This document shows positions 26,718 to 35,200 of a stretch of DNA of 64,000 nucleotides, in pieces. The notes under the pieces were generated by a model that ran no database searches, was not told the DNA's origin, and saw only the letters and a program-made list of their open reading frames with translations. Origin of the DNA: CAVRRZ01 sp963723745 (GTDB lineage: Bacteria; Actinomycetota; Actinomycetes; Mycobacteriales; Geodermatophilaceae). The position numbers were made by a program, and so were the translations under genes. How positions within the stretch are numbered: position 1 is the first letter of the stretch; the number at the start of each line of letters is the position of its first letter. Where the stretch lies: the NCBI GenBank assembly GCA_963723745.1, contig CAVRRZ010000005.1, positions 806,001-870,000 of the forward strand, read 5' to 3'.

Positions 26718-28996
26718 CGCGTGCGGACCTCACCGAGGACGACGTCGAGGACCTGTACGAGCACGCGCCGTGCGGTTTCCTGTCCACCACCCCCGAGGGC
26801 ACGGTGGTCAGGGTCAACGCGACCTTCCTCGACTGGACCGGCCACCGCCCCGAGGACGTGCTCGGCCGGCCCTTCCGGAACCTGCTGAGTCCGGGCGGAC
26901 GGATCTACCACGACACCCTCGTCGCGCCGCTGCTCCGTCTGCAGGGCTGGGTGCGGACGCTGTCCCTGACCGTGCTGTGTGCCGACGGCAGCAGCCTTCC
27001 CGTGCTCGTCAGCTCCGACCTCCGGACCGACGAGGCAGGCACCCCGGTGCTGATCCGGACGGCGATCCTCGACCGGAGCGACCGGTCTGCCCAGGAGCGG
27101 GAGCTCGTGCGCGCTCGCAAGGCGGCGGAGGAGTCCGAGCGCCGCATCCGGGTCCTGCACCGCGCAGCAGCGGAGTTCGCCGCCGCCACGGACACGGCCG
27201 GGGTCCTCGGCGCGCTGACCGGCATCCTCGCCGACGAACTGGGGGCCGCGGGCGCCGGCGTCTGGCTCGTCGACCCCGGACGCCGGGCACTGACGCTTCC
27301 CGGGACGCAGGATCCGCCCGCAGCCTGCCTCGCCGCTGCCGTCGTCCCCACGCGCTCCCGGATACCGCTCACGCAGGCGTTCCGCCGGCTCGAGGTCGTG
27401 ACCGTCGACGCCCCGGAAGCCGCCGGCCCCGGCTTCGCGGCGCGCATGCGGCAGGCGGGGGTGACCTCGGTGCTCGCCGTGCCGCTGCTCGCCGAGGGGC
27501 GTGCCATCGGCGCCTACCAGATCGGGTTCCACCGCGACTCCGGCTTTCCCGCCGAACAGCTCGACCTGCACCGCACGCTGGCCAGCCAGGCGGCGGCGGC
27601 GGTCGAACGCGCCCGCCTGGACGAGGAGCTCCGGCACCTCGCCCACCACGATCCGCTGACCGGTGCGGCCAACCGCTCCCTGTTCGCCCAGCGGCTGGAC
27701 GCGGCGGTCGACGAGGCGCGCCGGACCGGGCAGCCGGTGACGGCCATGTTCCTCGACCTCGACGGCTTCAAGGCGGTCAACGACGATCTCGGCCATCACC
27801 GGGGCGACGACCTCCTCGCCCACGTCGCCCGGAGCCTGCGACAGGCCGTGCGCCCCGACGACACCGTGGGGCGCCTGGGCGGTGACGAGTTCGCCGTCGT
27901 CTGCACCGGGGCCGATCCCACCGACGCCGAGCACATCGCCCGCCGCCTCGAGGAGGCCGTCCGTGCCCCGCTCGTCGTGGACGGCCGGACCGTCTCGGTC
28001 ACCGCGAGCGTCGGGATCGTCGTCTACGAGCCCGGCTCCTGGCCGGAGTCGGCCTCTGCCGGGCAACTGCTCAAGGACGCCGACAAGGCGATGTACCGGG
28101 CCAAGGCGCTGGGCAAGAACCGGCACGTCATGTACGACGCGACGCTCGAGGCGGAATTCGCCCGGCGCTCCGAGATCGAGGCCGCCGTGCGCGAGGCGCT
28201 CGAGGGCGACGGCGTGGTGCTCCACTTCCAGCCGATCGTCGACCTCACGACGGGGACCGTGACCGGCGTGGAGGCGCTGTGCCGGTTGGACGCCGGGAAC
28301 GGGCGGCTCCTGCCACCCGGTCAGTTCATCGAGGTGGCCGAGGAGCGTGGCCTGATCGTGCCGCTCGGCCGGCGCGTGCTGGAGAAGGCCTGCACCACCC
28401 TGGCCGCCTGGGACGCCGACGGCGGACCGGCGATCACCCTCGCCGTCAACGTGGCCGCCGACCAGGCCAGCCGGAGCGGGTTCGCCGACGAGGTCCTCGA
28501 GGTCCTCGCCCGCACCGGCTGCCCACCGCGGCGCCTCGTGCTCGAGCTCACCGAGTCCGTGCTCCTGGCCGCCTGCCCGGACACCCTCTCGGGTCTCCGG
28601 CGGCTGCGGAACGAAGGCGTCGGCATCGCACTCGACGACTTCGGCACCCGGTACGCCTCGCTGCACTACGTGCAGCAGCTCCCGCTGACCAGCCTCAAGA
28701 TCGACCGCTCGTTCGTCGCGAAGCTGCCCGGTGGGCGCGCCGAGCGGGCGATCGTCCGCAGCGTCGCCCAGCTCGCCGCCGACCTCGGCGTCAGCTGCAC
28801 CGCCGAGGGCATCGAGGACGACGCCCAGCTGGAGTTCCTCACCGCACTCGGCGTGCAGGGGCAGGGCTACCTGCTGGCGCGACCGATGGACGCGGCGGCC
28901 TGCCGCGAGCTCCTCCGGAAGAAGCGCCCCTTCCCGGCCTGGCCACCGACCGGCCGGCCGGTTGCGCTGGCCGGCGGGCTCGCGTCGCCGGGCTGA
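26714..28996 (+). CDS. PAS-GAF-GGDEF-EAL cyclic-di-GMP enzyme
   Basis: 760 residues from the ATG that overlaps the RsbQ-like stop. Domain order: PAS (about 10-120, DLYEHAPCGFLST...GRIYHDTLVAPLLR), GAF (about 150-300), diguanylate cyclase with LGGDEF near 389, and phosphodiesterase with VEALCRL (EAL motif near 519), LVLELTES, DDFGTRY and KIDRSF. Both output motifs are intact, so it may make and degrade c-di-GMP. The PAS domain closely resembles that of the RsbP-like phosphatase at 56.4-58.7 kb. Coupling to the hydrolase suggests that an RsbQ-type signal controls c-di-GMP. No transmembrane segments are seen; it is cytoplasmic. Confidence 0.93.
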   Translation: MTRADLTEDDVEDLYEHAPCGFLSTTPEGTVVRVNATFLDWTGHRPEDVLGRPFRNLLSPGGRIYHDTLVAPLLRLQGWVRTLSLTVLCADGSSLPVLVSSDLRTDEAGTPVLIRTAILDRSDRSAQERELVRARKAAEESERRIRVLHRAAAEFAAATDTAGVLGALTGILADELGAAGAGVWLVDPGRRALTLPGTQDPPAACLAAAVVPTRSRIPLTQAFRRLEVVTVDAPEAAGPGFAARMRQAGVTSVLAVPLLAEGRAIGAYQIGFHRDSGFPAEQLDLHRTLASQAAAAVERARLDEELRHLAHHDPLTGAANRSLFAQRLDAAVDEARRTGQPVTAMFLDLDGFKAVNDDLGHHRGDDLLAHVARSLRQAVRPDDTVGRLGGDEFAVVCTGADPTDAEHIARRLEEAVRAPLVVDGRTVSVTASVGIVVYEPGSWPESASAGQLLKDADKAMYRAKALGKNRHVMYDATLEAEFARRSEIEAAVREALEGDGVVLHFQPIVDLTTGTVTGVEALCRLDAGNGRLLPPGQFIEVAEERGLIVPLGRRVLEKACTTLAAWDADGGPAITLAVNVAADQASRSGFADEVLEVLARTGCPPRRLVLELTESVLLAACPDTLSGLRRLRNEGVGIALDDFGTRYASLHYVQQLPLTSLKIDRSFVAKLPGGRAERAIVRSVAQLAADLGVSCTAEGIEDDAQLEFLTALGVQGQGYLLARPMDAAACRELLRKKRPFPAWPPTGRPVALAGGLASPG

Positions 28997-29024
28997 CGCG
29001 GGGGTCGCCGCCCCGGCGCACAGC

Positions 29025-30164
29025 TCAGGACCGGTCCCCGGCGACGAGCGACGGGCGCCGCGGGTCGAACAGGCCGATCGGATGCCGCGTCGTCCCCTCG
29101 GTGGCCAGGTCGGCCAGGATCTCGCCGACCACCGGCACGAACTTGAAGCCGTGCCCGGAGAAGCCGCAGGCCACCGTCACGTTGGCGTGCGACGGGTGCG
29201 GTGCGATCACGAAGTGGTGGTCCGGCGTCGTCGTGTACAGGCAGGGCTGCGCGCGCAGGAACCGGCCGGGCAGCGTCGGCAGCAGCCCGGCCGCGTGCGA
29301 GGCGATGAACGCCACCTCGTCCGGGTGCACGTCGCGGTCGAGCGCGTCGGGATCGGTGACCGCGCCCCGCCGGAAGAACGCCACCTTCACCCCGCCGTCC
29401 GGCCCGTCCGTCGCCGGGAAGCCGTACAGCTGCAGCTCGTCGCCCCCGTGGATGAACACCGGCTGCCGATCCGGCAGGTACGCGTCCACGCCGCCGACCG
29501 GCTGGAACCAGTACTGCACCTGGCGCTCGACGGTGAGCTGCAGCCCCAGGTCCGCGAGCAGCCGCGGCGCCCAGGCGCCGGGACAGATCACCAGCCGCTC
29601 CGCCTCGTACGTGCCGCCCGTGGTCCGCACCCGCACGCCGCCGTCGGTCGCCGACCACGAGACGACCTCCTCCTCGAACCGTAAGTCGGCGCCGTGCCGC
29701 GCGGCACGCGCAAGGTGCGCCGACACCGTCGCCTCGGGCCGCACGAACCCGGCGGCCGCCTCGTAGAGCCCCACCTCGTCGTCGGCGGGGAAGAACGTCG
29801 GAAAGCGGCGGCGGATCTCCCGCGCGTCGAGCAGCTCGTGCGGCAGGTCCCACTCCCGCGCCGAGCGCAGGCTGCCGGCCACCGTCGGGCTCTCCGGCCG
29901 GCCGAGGTAGATGCCGCCGGTGCGCGTGAGGAGACCGCCCCCGAGCTCGTCCCACAGCTCGTAGGCGCGCAGCAGCAGCGGCACGTAGGCCGGGTCCTCG
30001 AAGTAGGACTGCCGGATGATCCGAGAGCCGCCATGGCTGGACCCCCGGTCGTGCGCCGGGCCGAACCGCTCCAGTCCCAGCACCCGCCGGCCGCGGACGG
30101 CGAGGTGGGCCGCCGCGGCACTGCCCATCCCGCCGAGCCCGATCACGACGACGTCGTACGCCAC
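29025..30164 (-). CDS. MSOX-type FAD oxidase (sarcosine oxidase / N-methyltryptophan oxidase-like)
   Basis: 379 residues from GTG at 30,164, so that the Rossmann motif VVVIGLGGMGSAAAAHL sits at the N-terminus; a 20-residue longer reading is less likely. Family motifs are GLERFGPAHDRGSSHGGSRIIR, QVQYWFQP, and PCLYTTTPDHHFVI near residue 306, whose Cys is the covalent flavin ligand in monomeric sarcosine oxidases. GFSGHGFKFVPVVGE near the end is also typical. It oxidises a secondary amine with oxygen, giving hydrogen peroxide; the substrate cannot be told from sequence. It is convergent with the GGDEF-EAL gene. Confidence 0.9.
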   Translation of the reverse strand: MAYDVVVIGLGGMGSAAAAHLAVRGRRVLGLERFGPAHDRGSSHGGSRIIRQSYFEDPAYVPLLLRAYELWDELGGGLLTRTGGIYLGRPESPTVAGSLRSAREWDLPHELLDAREIRRRFPTFFPADDEVGLYEAAAGFVRPEATVSAHLARAARHGADLRFEEEVVSWSATDGGVRVRTTGGTYEAERLVICPGAWAPRLLADLGLQLTVERQVQYWFQPVGGVDAYLPDRQPVFIHGGDELQLYGFPATDGPDGGVKVAFFRRGAVTDPDALDRDVHPDEVAFIASHAAGLLPTLPGRFLRAQPCLYTTTPDHHFVIAPHPSHANVTVACGFSGHGFKFVPVVGEILADLATEGTTRHPIGLFDPRRPSLVAGDRS

Positions 30165-30346
30165 ACCTGCATCCCAGCACGACTCGCCGGCGCGGTGCGG
30201 AGTGCCTACCGACGTCACGTCCACCTCCTCCGAGGTCGCCTCGCGGCGAAGGCCTACGGTCGGCCGGCGGTCCGGAAGTCATCGCCGACGAGTGCTACCG
30301 AGACGAGTGCTACCGATCTGCATCCCCCATTGGCACCATCCGCTTC

Positions 30347-30586
30347 GTGACCAGACAGATCGCCGTTCGCCTGCCGGAGGAACTGGCCGAGTTCATCGAC
30401 CGGTTGGTGTCCGAGGGCCGCGCGCCATCCCGAGCCGCGGTCGTCAGCCGGGCACTCCACCGCGAGCGTCGGCGCGAGGTCGCGGCGCGGGACGCGGCGA
30501 TCCTCGCCGCAGTCCGCGGCGATGACGACGACCTCGACGCGCTCGCCCGTCACGCCGCGCGCACTCCGATGGACGACCTCGACTGA
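30347..30586 (+). CDS. Ribbon-helix-helix antitoxin, apparently orphan
   Basis: 79 residues. The N-terminus, RQIAVRLPEELAEFIDRLVSEGRAPSRAAVVSRAL, is a ribbon-helix-helix DNA-binding domain as in MazE-type antitoxins. The acidic tail GDDDDLDALARHAARTPMDDLD is the kind that neutralises a toxin. The stop overlaps a following ATG (TGATG) that opens with MRPIH, the start seen in MazF-type partners, but the frame then diverges into unrelated sequence. A toxin remnant destroyed near the IS1380 insertion is my interpretation. The toxin gene is not otherwise present. Confidence 0.75.
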   Translation: MTRQIAVRLPEELAEFIDRLVSEGRAPSRAAVVSRALHRERRREVAARDAAILAAVRGDDDDLDALARHAARTPMDDLD

Positions 30587-30768
30587 TGCGCCCGATCCAC
30601 TGGCTTCGCTCGACGACCTCCCCGCGCAGGGCTGACCGACAGACCGGGCCTGGCCTGCGGACGCCGCCGGCATGTGGCCGGGCCGAGTCGGGTCGCGGGG
30701 CGCGTGGGTTCCCGCTCAGCCTCGATCCGCCGGCCGGCTGCGGATCGCCGGTAGGTCGTGACAGACGA

Positions 30769-30832
30769 ATGCCCCTGTGACCAGCGATGATGGGACTTGC
30801 GACGGTTCCATCTGACTGAGCAACAGGGGCAT
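30769..30832. repeat. Inverted repeat in the IS1380 transposase leader
   Basis: ATGCCCCTGT (30,769-30,778) and ACAGGGGCAT (30,823-30,832) are perfectly complementary 10-base arms 44 bases apart, ending eight bases before the transposase start. It may fold in the leader RNA and limit translation, or be part of the element's end. Function is not shown. Confidence 0.6.
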
Positions 30833-30839
30833 CCGGTAA

Positions 30840-32219
30840 ATGCGAGTCTCGCACAGCGTCTCGGCGGTTTTCGACGATCCCAATCTCGTGTCGGCCGGCG
30901 GTCTGGCCCCGGTGCTGGCGTTGGCCGAGCGGGCCGGGCTGCACGAGCTGGTGGCCGAGCACCTGACAGTGCCGGGCTCGGCCGGGGCGAACACGGTGGT
31001 CAAGATCCCGGCGCTGGTTGCCGGGATGGTCGCCGGCGCGGACAGCATCACCGACATGGACCTGCTGCGTCACGGCGGCATGGGCCGGTTGTTCACCGAG
31101 GTCCGGGCGCCGACGACGCTGGGCACCTGCCTGCGCGGGTTCACCTTCGGCCACGTCCGCCAGATGGATGCGATCGCCTCCCGGCTGCTGATCGCGCTGA
31201 GCAGGCAGGCGCCGCTGCTGGCCGGCGCCGATCAGGTCGCCTACCTCGACATCGACGACACGATGCGGGAGACCCACGGGTATGCCAAGCAGGGCGTGGG
31301 CTACGGCTACTCCAAGGTCAAGGGCCTCAACGCGCTGCTGGCGATCATCTCCACCCCGATCGCGGCGCCGGTGATCGCCGCGACCCGGCTGCGGAAGGGG
31401 GCGACCAACTCCGCCCGGGGCGCGGCCCGGCTGATCACCGACGCGCTGGCCACTGCGCGTAAGGCCGGGGCGTCCGGGCGGGTGACCGTGCGCTGTGACA
31501 GCGCCTTCTACAACCACGACGTCGTCGCGGCGGCTCGCCGGGGCGGGGCGCACTTCTCGATCACCGCCCGGATGGATCCGGCGGTGCGCAAGGCGATCGC
31601 CTCGATACCCGAGGACGCGTGGGTGGCGATCAAGTACCCGAACGCCATCTGGGACGACGACGAGGGCCGCTGGATCTCCGACGCCGAGGTCGCCGAGGTC
31701 CCATTCACCGCCTTCACCTCCCGCCGCAAGGCCGAGCACATCAGCGCACGGCTGATCGTGCGCCGGGTCAAGCGGCTGAACCCGAAATCGGTGCCGGCCG
31801 GGCAGAGCGAGTTGTTCGCCGCCTACCGCCACCACGCGGTGTTCACCGACTCGACGTTGCCGATGCTCGAGGCCGAGGCCGGGCACCGCGATCACGCGAT
31901 CGTCGAGCAGGTCATCGCCGATGTGAAGAGCGGGCCCCTGGCGCACATGCCCTCGGGCCGGTTCGCCGCCAACTCCGCCTGGACGGTGCTGGCCGCGATC
32001 GCCTTCAACCTCACCCGCGCCGCCGGCGTCCTGGCCTCGACGTTCCATGCCAAGGCCAGAACCGCCACCATCCGCGCCCACCTGATCGCCGTCCCGGCCC
32101 GGCTGGCCCGCTCCGCCCGACGAATCCGGATGCACCTACCGCGCGACTGGCCCTGGGAGAACGCCTGGACCGAGCTGTTCACCAGCACCTGCGGCCCACC
32201 GGGCGCCCTCACCTCCTGA
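30840..32219 (+). CDS. IS1380-family transposase
   Basis: 459 residues, full length. The DDE-type core is visible: YLDIDDTMRETHGYAKQG, then VRCDSAFYNHDVV, and AIVEQVIADVKSGPLAHMPSG with the catalytic Glu region. The N-terminus LAPVLALAERAGLHELV and the C-terminal ARRIRMHLPRDWPWENAW are usual for the actinobacterial IS1380 group. It appears intact. The element borders are not resolved: the left border should lie between 30,640 and 30,770, and the right between 32,220 and 32,350. I could not find convincing terminal repeats or a 4-bp duplication. The insertion may have removed the toxin partner of the upstream antitoxin. Confidence 0.93.
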   Translation: MRVSHSVSAVFDDPNLVSAGGLAPVLALAERAGLHELVAEHLTVPGSAGANTVVKIPALVAGMVAGADSITDMDLLRHGGMGRLFTEVRAPTTLGTCLRGFTFGHVRQMDAIASRLLIALSRQAPLLAGADQVAYLDIDDTMRETHGYAKQGVGYGYSKVKGLNALLAIISTPIAAPVIAATRLRKGATNSARGAARLITDALATARKAGASGRVTVRCDSAFYNHDVVAAARRGGAHFSITARMDPAVRKAIASIPEDAWVAIKYPNAIWDDDEGRWISDAEVAEVPFTAFTSRRKAEHISARLIVRRVKRLNPKSVPAGQSELFAAYRHHAVFTDSTLPMLEAEAGHRDHAIVEQVIADVKSGPLAHMPSGRFAANSAWTVLAAIAFNLTRAAGVLASTFHAKARTATIRAHLIAVPARLARSARRIRMHLPRDWPWENAWTELFTSTCGPPGALTS

Positions 32220-32361
32220 CCACCCCAGCCGCACGCGGCGCGAGGAACGACCCGAAGTGGAAGAGCCGGCCAGAACCCGGCAACCTCCGCACGTCCGTCA
32301 CCCGCACCAAGATCATTGAGCGGAATCAGAAGTCCGAACTATCGACGCGGCGGATCGAGGC

Positions 32362-33090
32362 TCAGACGATGCGGATGCGCAGGCGCCGGAAGCCGCGGCC
32401 CTTGTTCTCCATCTTGGTCACCTCGACCCGGCCGACCATCGACGTCGACGCGACGTGCGTGCCGCCGTCCGCCTGGGTGTCGAGGCCGACGATGTCGACG
32501 ATCCGCACCACCTCGATGTCGGGCGGCAGCAGGTTGGTCGCCGTCCGGATGATGTCGGGGATCGCGAACGCCTCGTCGCGCGGCAGCACCGACACCTGGA
32601 TCGGCCGGTCGGCCGCGATCTCGGCGTTGACCGACTCGGCCACCCGCTCCTTGAAGTCGGCCGGCACCTCGGCCAGGTCGAAGTCCATCCGCGCGGTCAG
32701 CGGCTCCATGTTGCCGCCGGTCACCAGCGCCCCGAAGTCGCGGAACACCACGCCGGTCAGCACGTGCAGCCCCGAGTGGGTGCGCATCAGCGCCGTCCGC
32801 CGCTCGTCGTCCAGCGCCCCGCGCACCGCCGTCCCCACCGGTGGCAGCGGGTCCCCCTCGACCGGGATCAGGTACTGCTCATCCCCCTTGCGGGTGCCCG
32901 CGATCCGGGTCCGCACCCCGCCCCACAGCAGCACGCCCTCGTCCGGCGGCTGCCCGCCGCCGCCCGGGTAGAACGCCGACCGGTCCAGCACGATCCCCTG
33001 CTCGGGATCCGAGGCCACGACCACCGCGTCCCACTCGCGCACCGAGGCGTCGTCCAGGTCGAGGCGGTGCGTGTGCGTCATGCCGCTCAT
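32362..33090 (-). CDS. AlaX-type alanyl-tRNA editing protein
   Basis: 242 residues (242 from ATG 33,090; ATG 33,081 is an alternative). Motifs: FYPGGGGQPPDEG, MRTHSGLHVLTGVVF with the zinc-binding His pair, and LDTQADGGTHVASTSMVG, in which the usual CGGTHV has Asp in place of Cys, a variant I associate with actinobacterial AlaX. The C-terminal NKGRGFRRLRIRI is typical. It deacylates mischarged Ser- or Gly-tRNA(Ala) in the cytoplasm. The gene is divergent from ABM-like copy 3. Confidence 0.9.
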   Translation of the reverse strand: MSGMTHTHRLDLDDASVREWDAVVVASDPEQGIVLDRSAFYPGGGGQPPDEGVLLWGGVRTRIAGTRKGDEQYLIPVEGDPLPPVGTAVRGALDDERRTALMRTHSGLHVLTGVVFRDFGALVTGGNMEPLTARMDFDLAEVPADFKERVAESVNAEIAADRPIQVSVLPRDEAFAIPDIIRTATNLLPPDIEVVRIVDIVGLDTQADGGTHVASTSMVGRVEVTKMENKGRGFRRLRIRIV

Positions 33091-33195
33091 CGTGCCCGCC
33101 ACCCACGGACCCTTGACAGCTCCCGGCATCCGAGCAGGCTCACGCACGCGGCGACGCCGCAGTGGCGCCGCCGGCCATCTGTGAAGGAGGGCGAC

Positions 33196-33822
33196 ATGTA
33201 CGCCCGATCCACGACTCTGCAGGCCGACCCGCAGCGCATGGACGACGGCATCGCCGACGTCCGCGACAACGTCATGCCCAACGTGCTCGAGATGGACGGC
33301 TGCATCGGCCTGTCCATGCTGTGCGACCGCGACTCCGGCCGCTGCATCGTCACGACCTCCTGGGCATCCGAGGAGGCGATGGCCGCCAGCCGCGAGAAGG
33401 TGCGCGCCCTGCGCGACCGCGCCGTCGACATGTTCGGCGGGGCGGCTCCCCAGATCGACGAATGGGAGATCGCGGCGATGCACCGCGCCCACACGGCGGG
33501 TGACGGCGCCTGCGCCCGCCTCATCTGGAGCCGGCTGCGCGACGTCGGCGCCGCCGACCGCACGATCGAGGCCTGGAAGGCCGGCATCATCCCGCGCCTC
33601 GACGAGATGGACGGCTTCTCCAGCGTCAGTCTCATGGTCGACCGCGCCAGCGGCCGCGGCGTCACCACCGTCACCTTCGACAGCCGGGAGGCGATGGAGC
33701 GTTCCCGCGAGATGGGCGACCGGATGCGCGACGAGTTCAGCGCCCAGATGGGCGTCGACATCACCGACGTCGCCGAGATGGAGCTGGTCATCCACCACCT
33801 GCGCGTACCCGAGCTGGTCTGA
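33196..33822 (+). CDS. Tandem ABM-like dimeric alpha-beta barrel protein, copy 3
   Basis: 208 residues from ATG, with GAAGGAGG upstream. Repeats: DGCIGLSMLCDRDSGRCIVTT and GFSSVSLMVDRASGRGVTTVTF. It starts MYARSTTLQADPQRMDDGIADVRDNVMPNVLEMDG in the same layout as copy 2 and ends HHLRVPELV exactly like it. A small membrane protein gene follows 22 bp later, so the pair is an operon. The even spread of conservation over the first half and the C-terminal tail suggests those surfaces matter. No function is known to me. Confidence 0.85.
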   Translation: MYARSTTLQADPQRMDDGIADVRDNVMPNVLEMDGCIGLSMLCDRDSGRCIVTTSWASEEAMAASREKVRALRDRAVDMFGGAAPQIDEWEIAAMHRAHTAGDGACARLIWSRLRDVGAADRTIEAWKAGIIPRLDEMDGFSSVSLMVDRASGRGVTTVTFDSREAMERSREMGDRMRDEFSAQMGVDITDVAEMELVIHHLRVPELV

Positions 33823-33844
33823 GGTCCGACGAAGAGAGGTGCCG

Positions 33845-34351
33845 ATGCACGTCGAAGCGACGCGGGCCCTGCGGACGGCGCCTGCCGACGACCCGCCGTC
33901 CGCACGCCTGCTCGGCCGCACCGCCGCCGTCGCCGCCGCCGGCTCGGCGGTCGCGCACCTCCTGCTGCTCGACAGCTCCTCGCTCGGCTCGCTGGCCATG
34001 ATCGCGATGGCACTGAGCTGCCTCCCCTGCGCCTGGCACCTGTGGCGCTCCCCCACCTCGGCGGTCTGGGCGCTCACCGCCACCCTCGACGGCGCGATGC
34101 TGGCCCTGCACGTGCCGATGCTCGCCGGCAGCACGCACCAGCACGGCGCGACGCCGGAGCTGCTCCCCTGGCTCGCCCTCGGCCTGGTCGTCACCCAGCT
34201 CGCCCTCGCGGGCGCCGCGGCGATCCGCCGGCTGCGCGACCGGGTTCAGGCCGCAGCGCTCGCCTGCGAGACCGGCCTGGCCGGAGCCGGCGACCCGGAC
34301 CGAGCCGGCGCCTCCACCGGGAGCGGCTACCCCTTCTGGATGCGCAGGTAG
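33845..34351 (+). CDS. Small integral membrane protein
   Basis: 168 residues from ATG, preceded by GAGAGG, 22 bp after ABM-like copy 3. Four hydrophobic stretches are visible: AVAAAGSAVAHLLLL, LAMIAMALSCLPCAWHL, LTATLDGAMLALHVPML and WLALGLVVTQLALAGAAA. A His- and Met-containing loop (HVPMLAGSTHQHG) lies between the third and fourth. I recognise no family. Its 3' end overlaps the convergent LamG-like gene by 25 bp. It may be the membrane partner of the ABM-like protein encoded upstream, by position only. Confidence 0.75.
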   Translation: MHVEATRALRTAPADDPPSARLLGRTAAVAAAGSAVAHLLLLDSSSLGSLAMIAMALSCLPCAWHLWRSPTSAVWALTATLDGAMLALHVPMLAGSTHQHGATPELLPWLALGLVVTQLALAGAAAIRRLRDRVQAAALACETGLAGAGDPDRAGASTGSGYPFWMRR

Positions 34352-35043
34352 TCGATCTCGCCGGCGAAGAAGTCGCAGCCCACCTCGTCGCTCGCGCAGC
34401 GGGACTTTCCGCCGATCGCCAGCTCCCAGCTGTTCGAGATCGGGCCCGAGATCCCGCTCCGGGTGCTCTGGTGGACGCCGTCGACGTACATCGTCACCCG
34501 GTGCCCCGAACGGCCGCAGCGGACCGTGTGCCACTTGCCGTCGTCGATCCGCCGGGTCGAGCCGACCGTCAGGTTCGAGCCGGTCTCCGTTCGGAACTGG
34601 CACTTGACGACCCCGCGGGCCACCTCGACCTTCCAGTAGCCGCCCGGCGTCCCGCTCTGCCCCTTCTGCACCACGTTGCTGTAGAACCGCGCCGTCCGGA
34701 ACCGCACGGAGACCGCGTAGTCGCTCCGCCCGGGATCGAGCCGGTCGCTGTCCGGCACGATCACCTCGTGGCCCGCGGCGGTCGAGGCCCAGGTCGGAAA
34801 CCGGTAACCGGTCGCGCCCGACGTGCGGACGCCGGTCGTGATGTCCGACCCCACCGCGCCGTGCTGGCGGTGGCCGCTGGTATCGAGCGCCGTTGTCGCG
34901 CCCGGCGGCTCGTTCAGCTCCCACGCGCCCACCGTGGCCGTCGCCGCCGCGGACGCCGGCCCGGCCCAGGCCACCGACGCGATCGCCGTCCCGAGCGCGA
35001 CCCCGAGGGCCACCACGGCCCTCTGCGTGTGCCGACCCTTCAC
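34327..35043 (-). CDS. Secreted LamG-like (concanavalin-fold) protein 1
   Basis: 238 residues. The signal peptide is clear: MKGRHTQR, a hydrophobic stretch, then AGPASAAA as the likely cleavage site. The rest is one LamG-like jelly-roll domain: WELNEPPGATTALDTSG, RFRTARFYSNVVQKGQ, GYWKVEVARGVVKCQF, KWHTVRCGRSGHRVTMYVDG and the C-terminal FAGEIDYLRIQKG. Four Cys residues probably form disulfides. It is likely a secreted carbohydrate- or surface-binding protein. A paralogue lies at 45,956-46,645. Confidence 0.85.
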   Translation of the reverse strand: MKGRHTQRAVVALGVALGTAIASVAWAGPASAAATATVGAWELNEPPGATTALDTSGHRQHGAVGSDITTGVRTSGATGYRFPTWASTAAGHEVIVPDSDRLDPGRSDYAVSVRFRTARFYSNVVQKGQSGTPGGYWKVEVARGVVKCQFRTETGSNLTVGSTRRIDDGKWHTVRCGRSGHRVTMYVDGVHQSTRSGISGPISNSWELAIGGKSRCASDEVGCDFFAGEIDYLRIQKG

Positions 35044-35200
35044 CTGCGTGCCTCCACCCTCGCCCGGCGATCGCCGGGCGCCCCGTTGCCTGACCCCATC
35101 ACGCTGCGCGACGTCGGCGCCTGCCCACGTCCCTCAGGAGTGGAGATCAGCGACCCACGACACCCGATCGGATGACGACCGCGCGGCCTGGGCGTGCCGG

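Noticed and set aside
29025..30224. Upstream start at 30,224 for the MSOX-type oxidase
   Set aside because: It would place 20 extra residues before the FAD-binding strand, which normally lies at the N-terminus.
30640..32350. Exact ends of the IS1380 element
   Set aside because: GGTAGGTCGTGAC near 30,751 and GATAGTTCGGAC near 32,340 (complement) are weakly similar, but no 4-bp duplication supports them.
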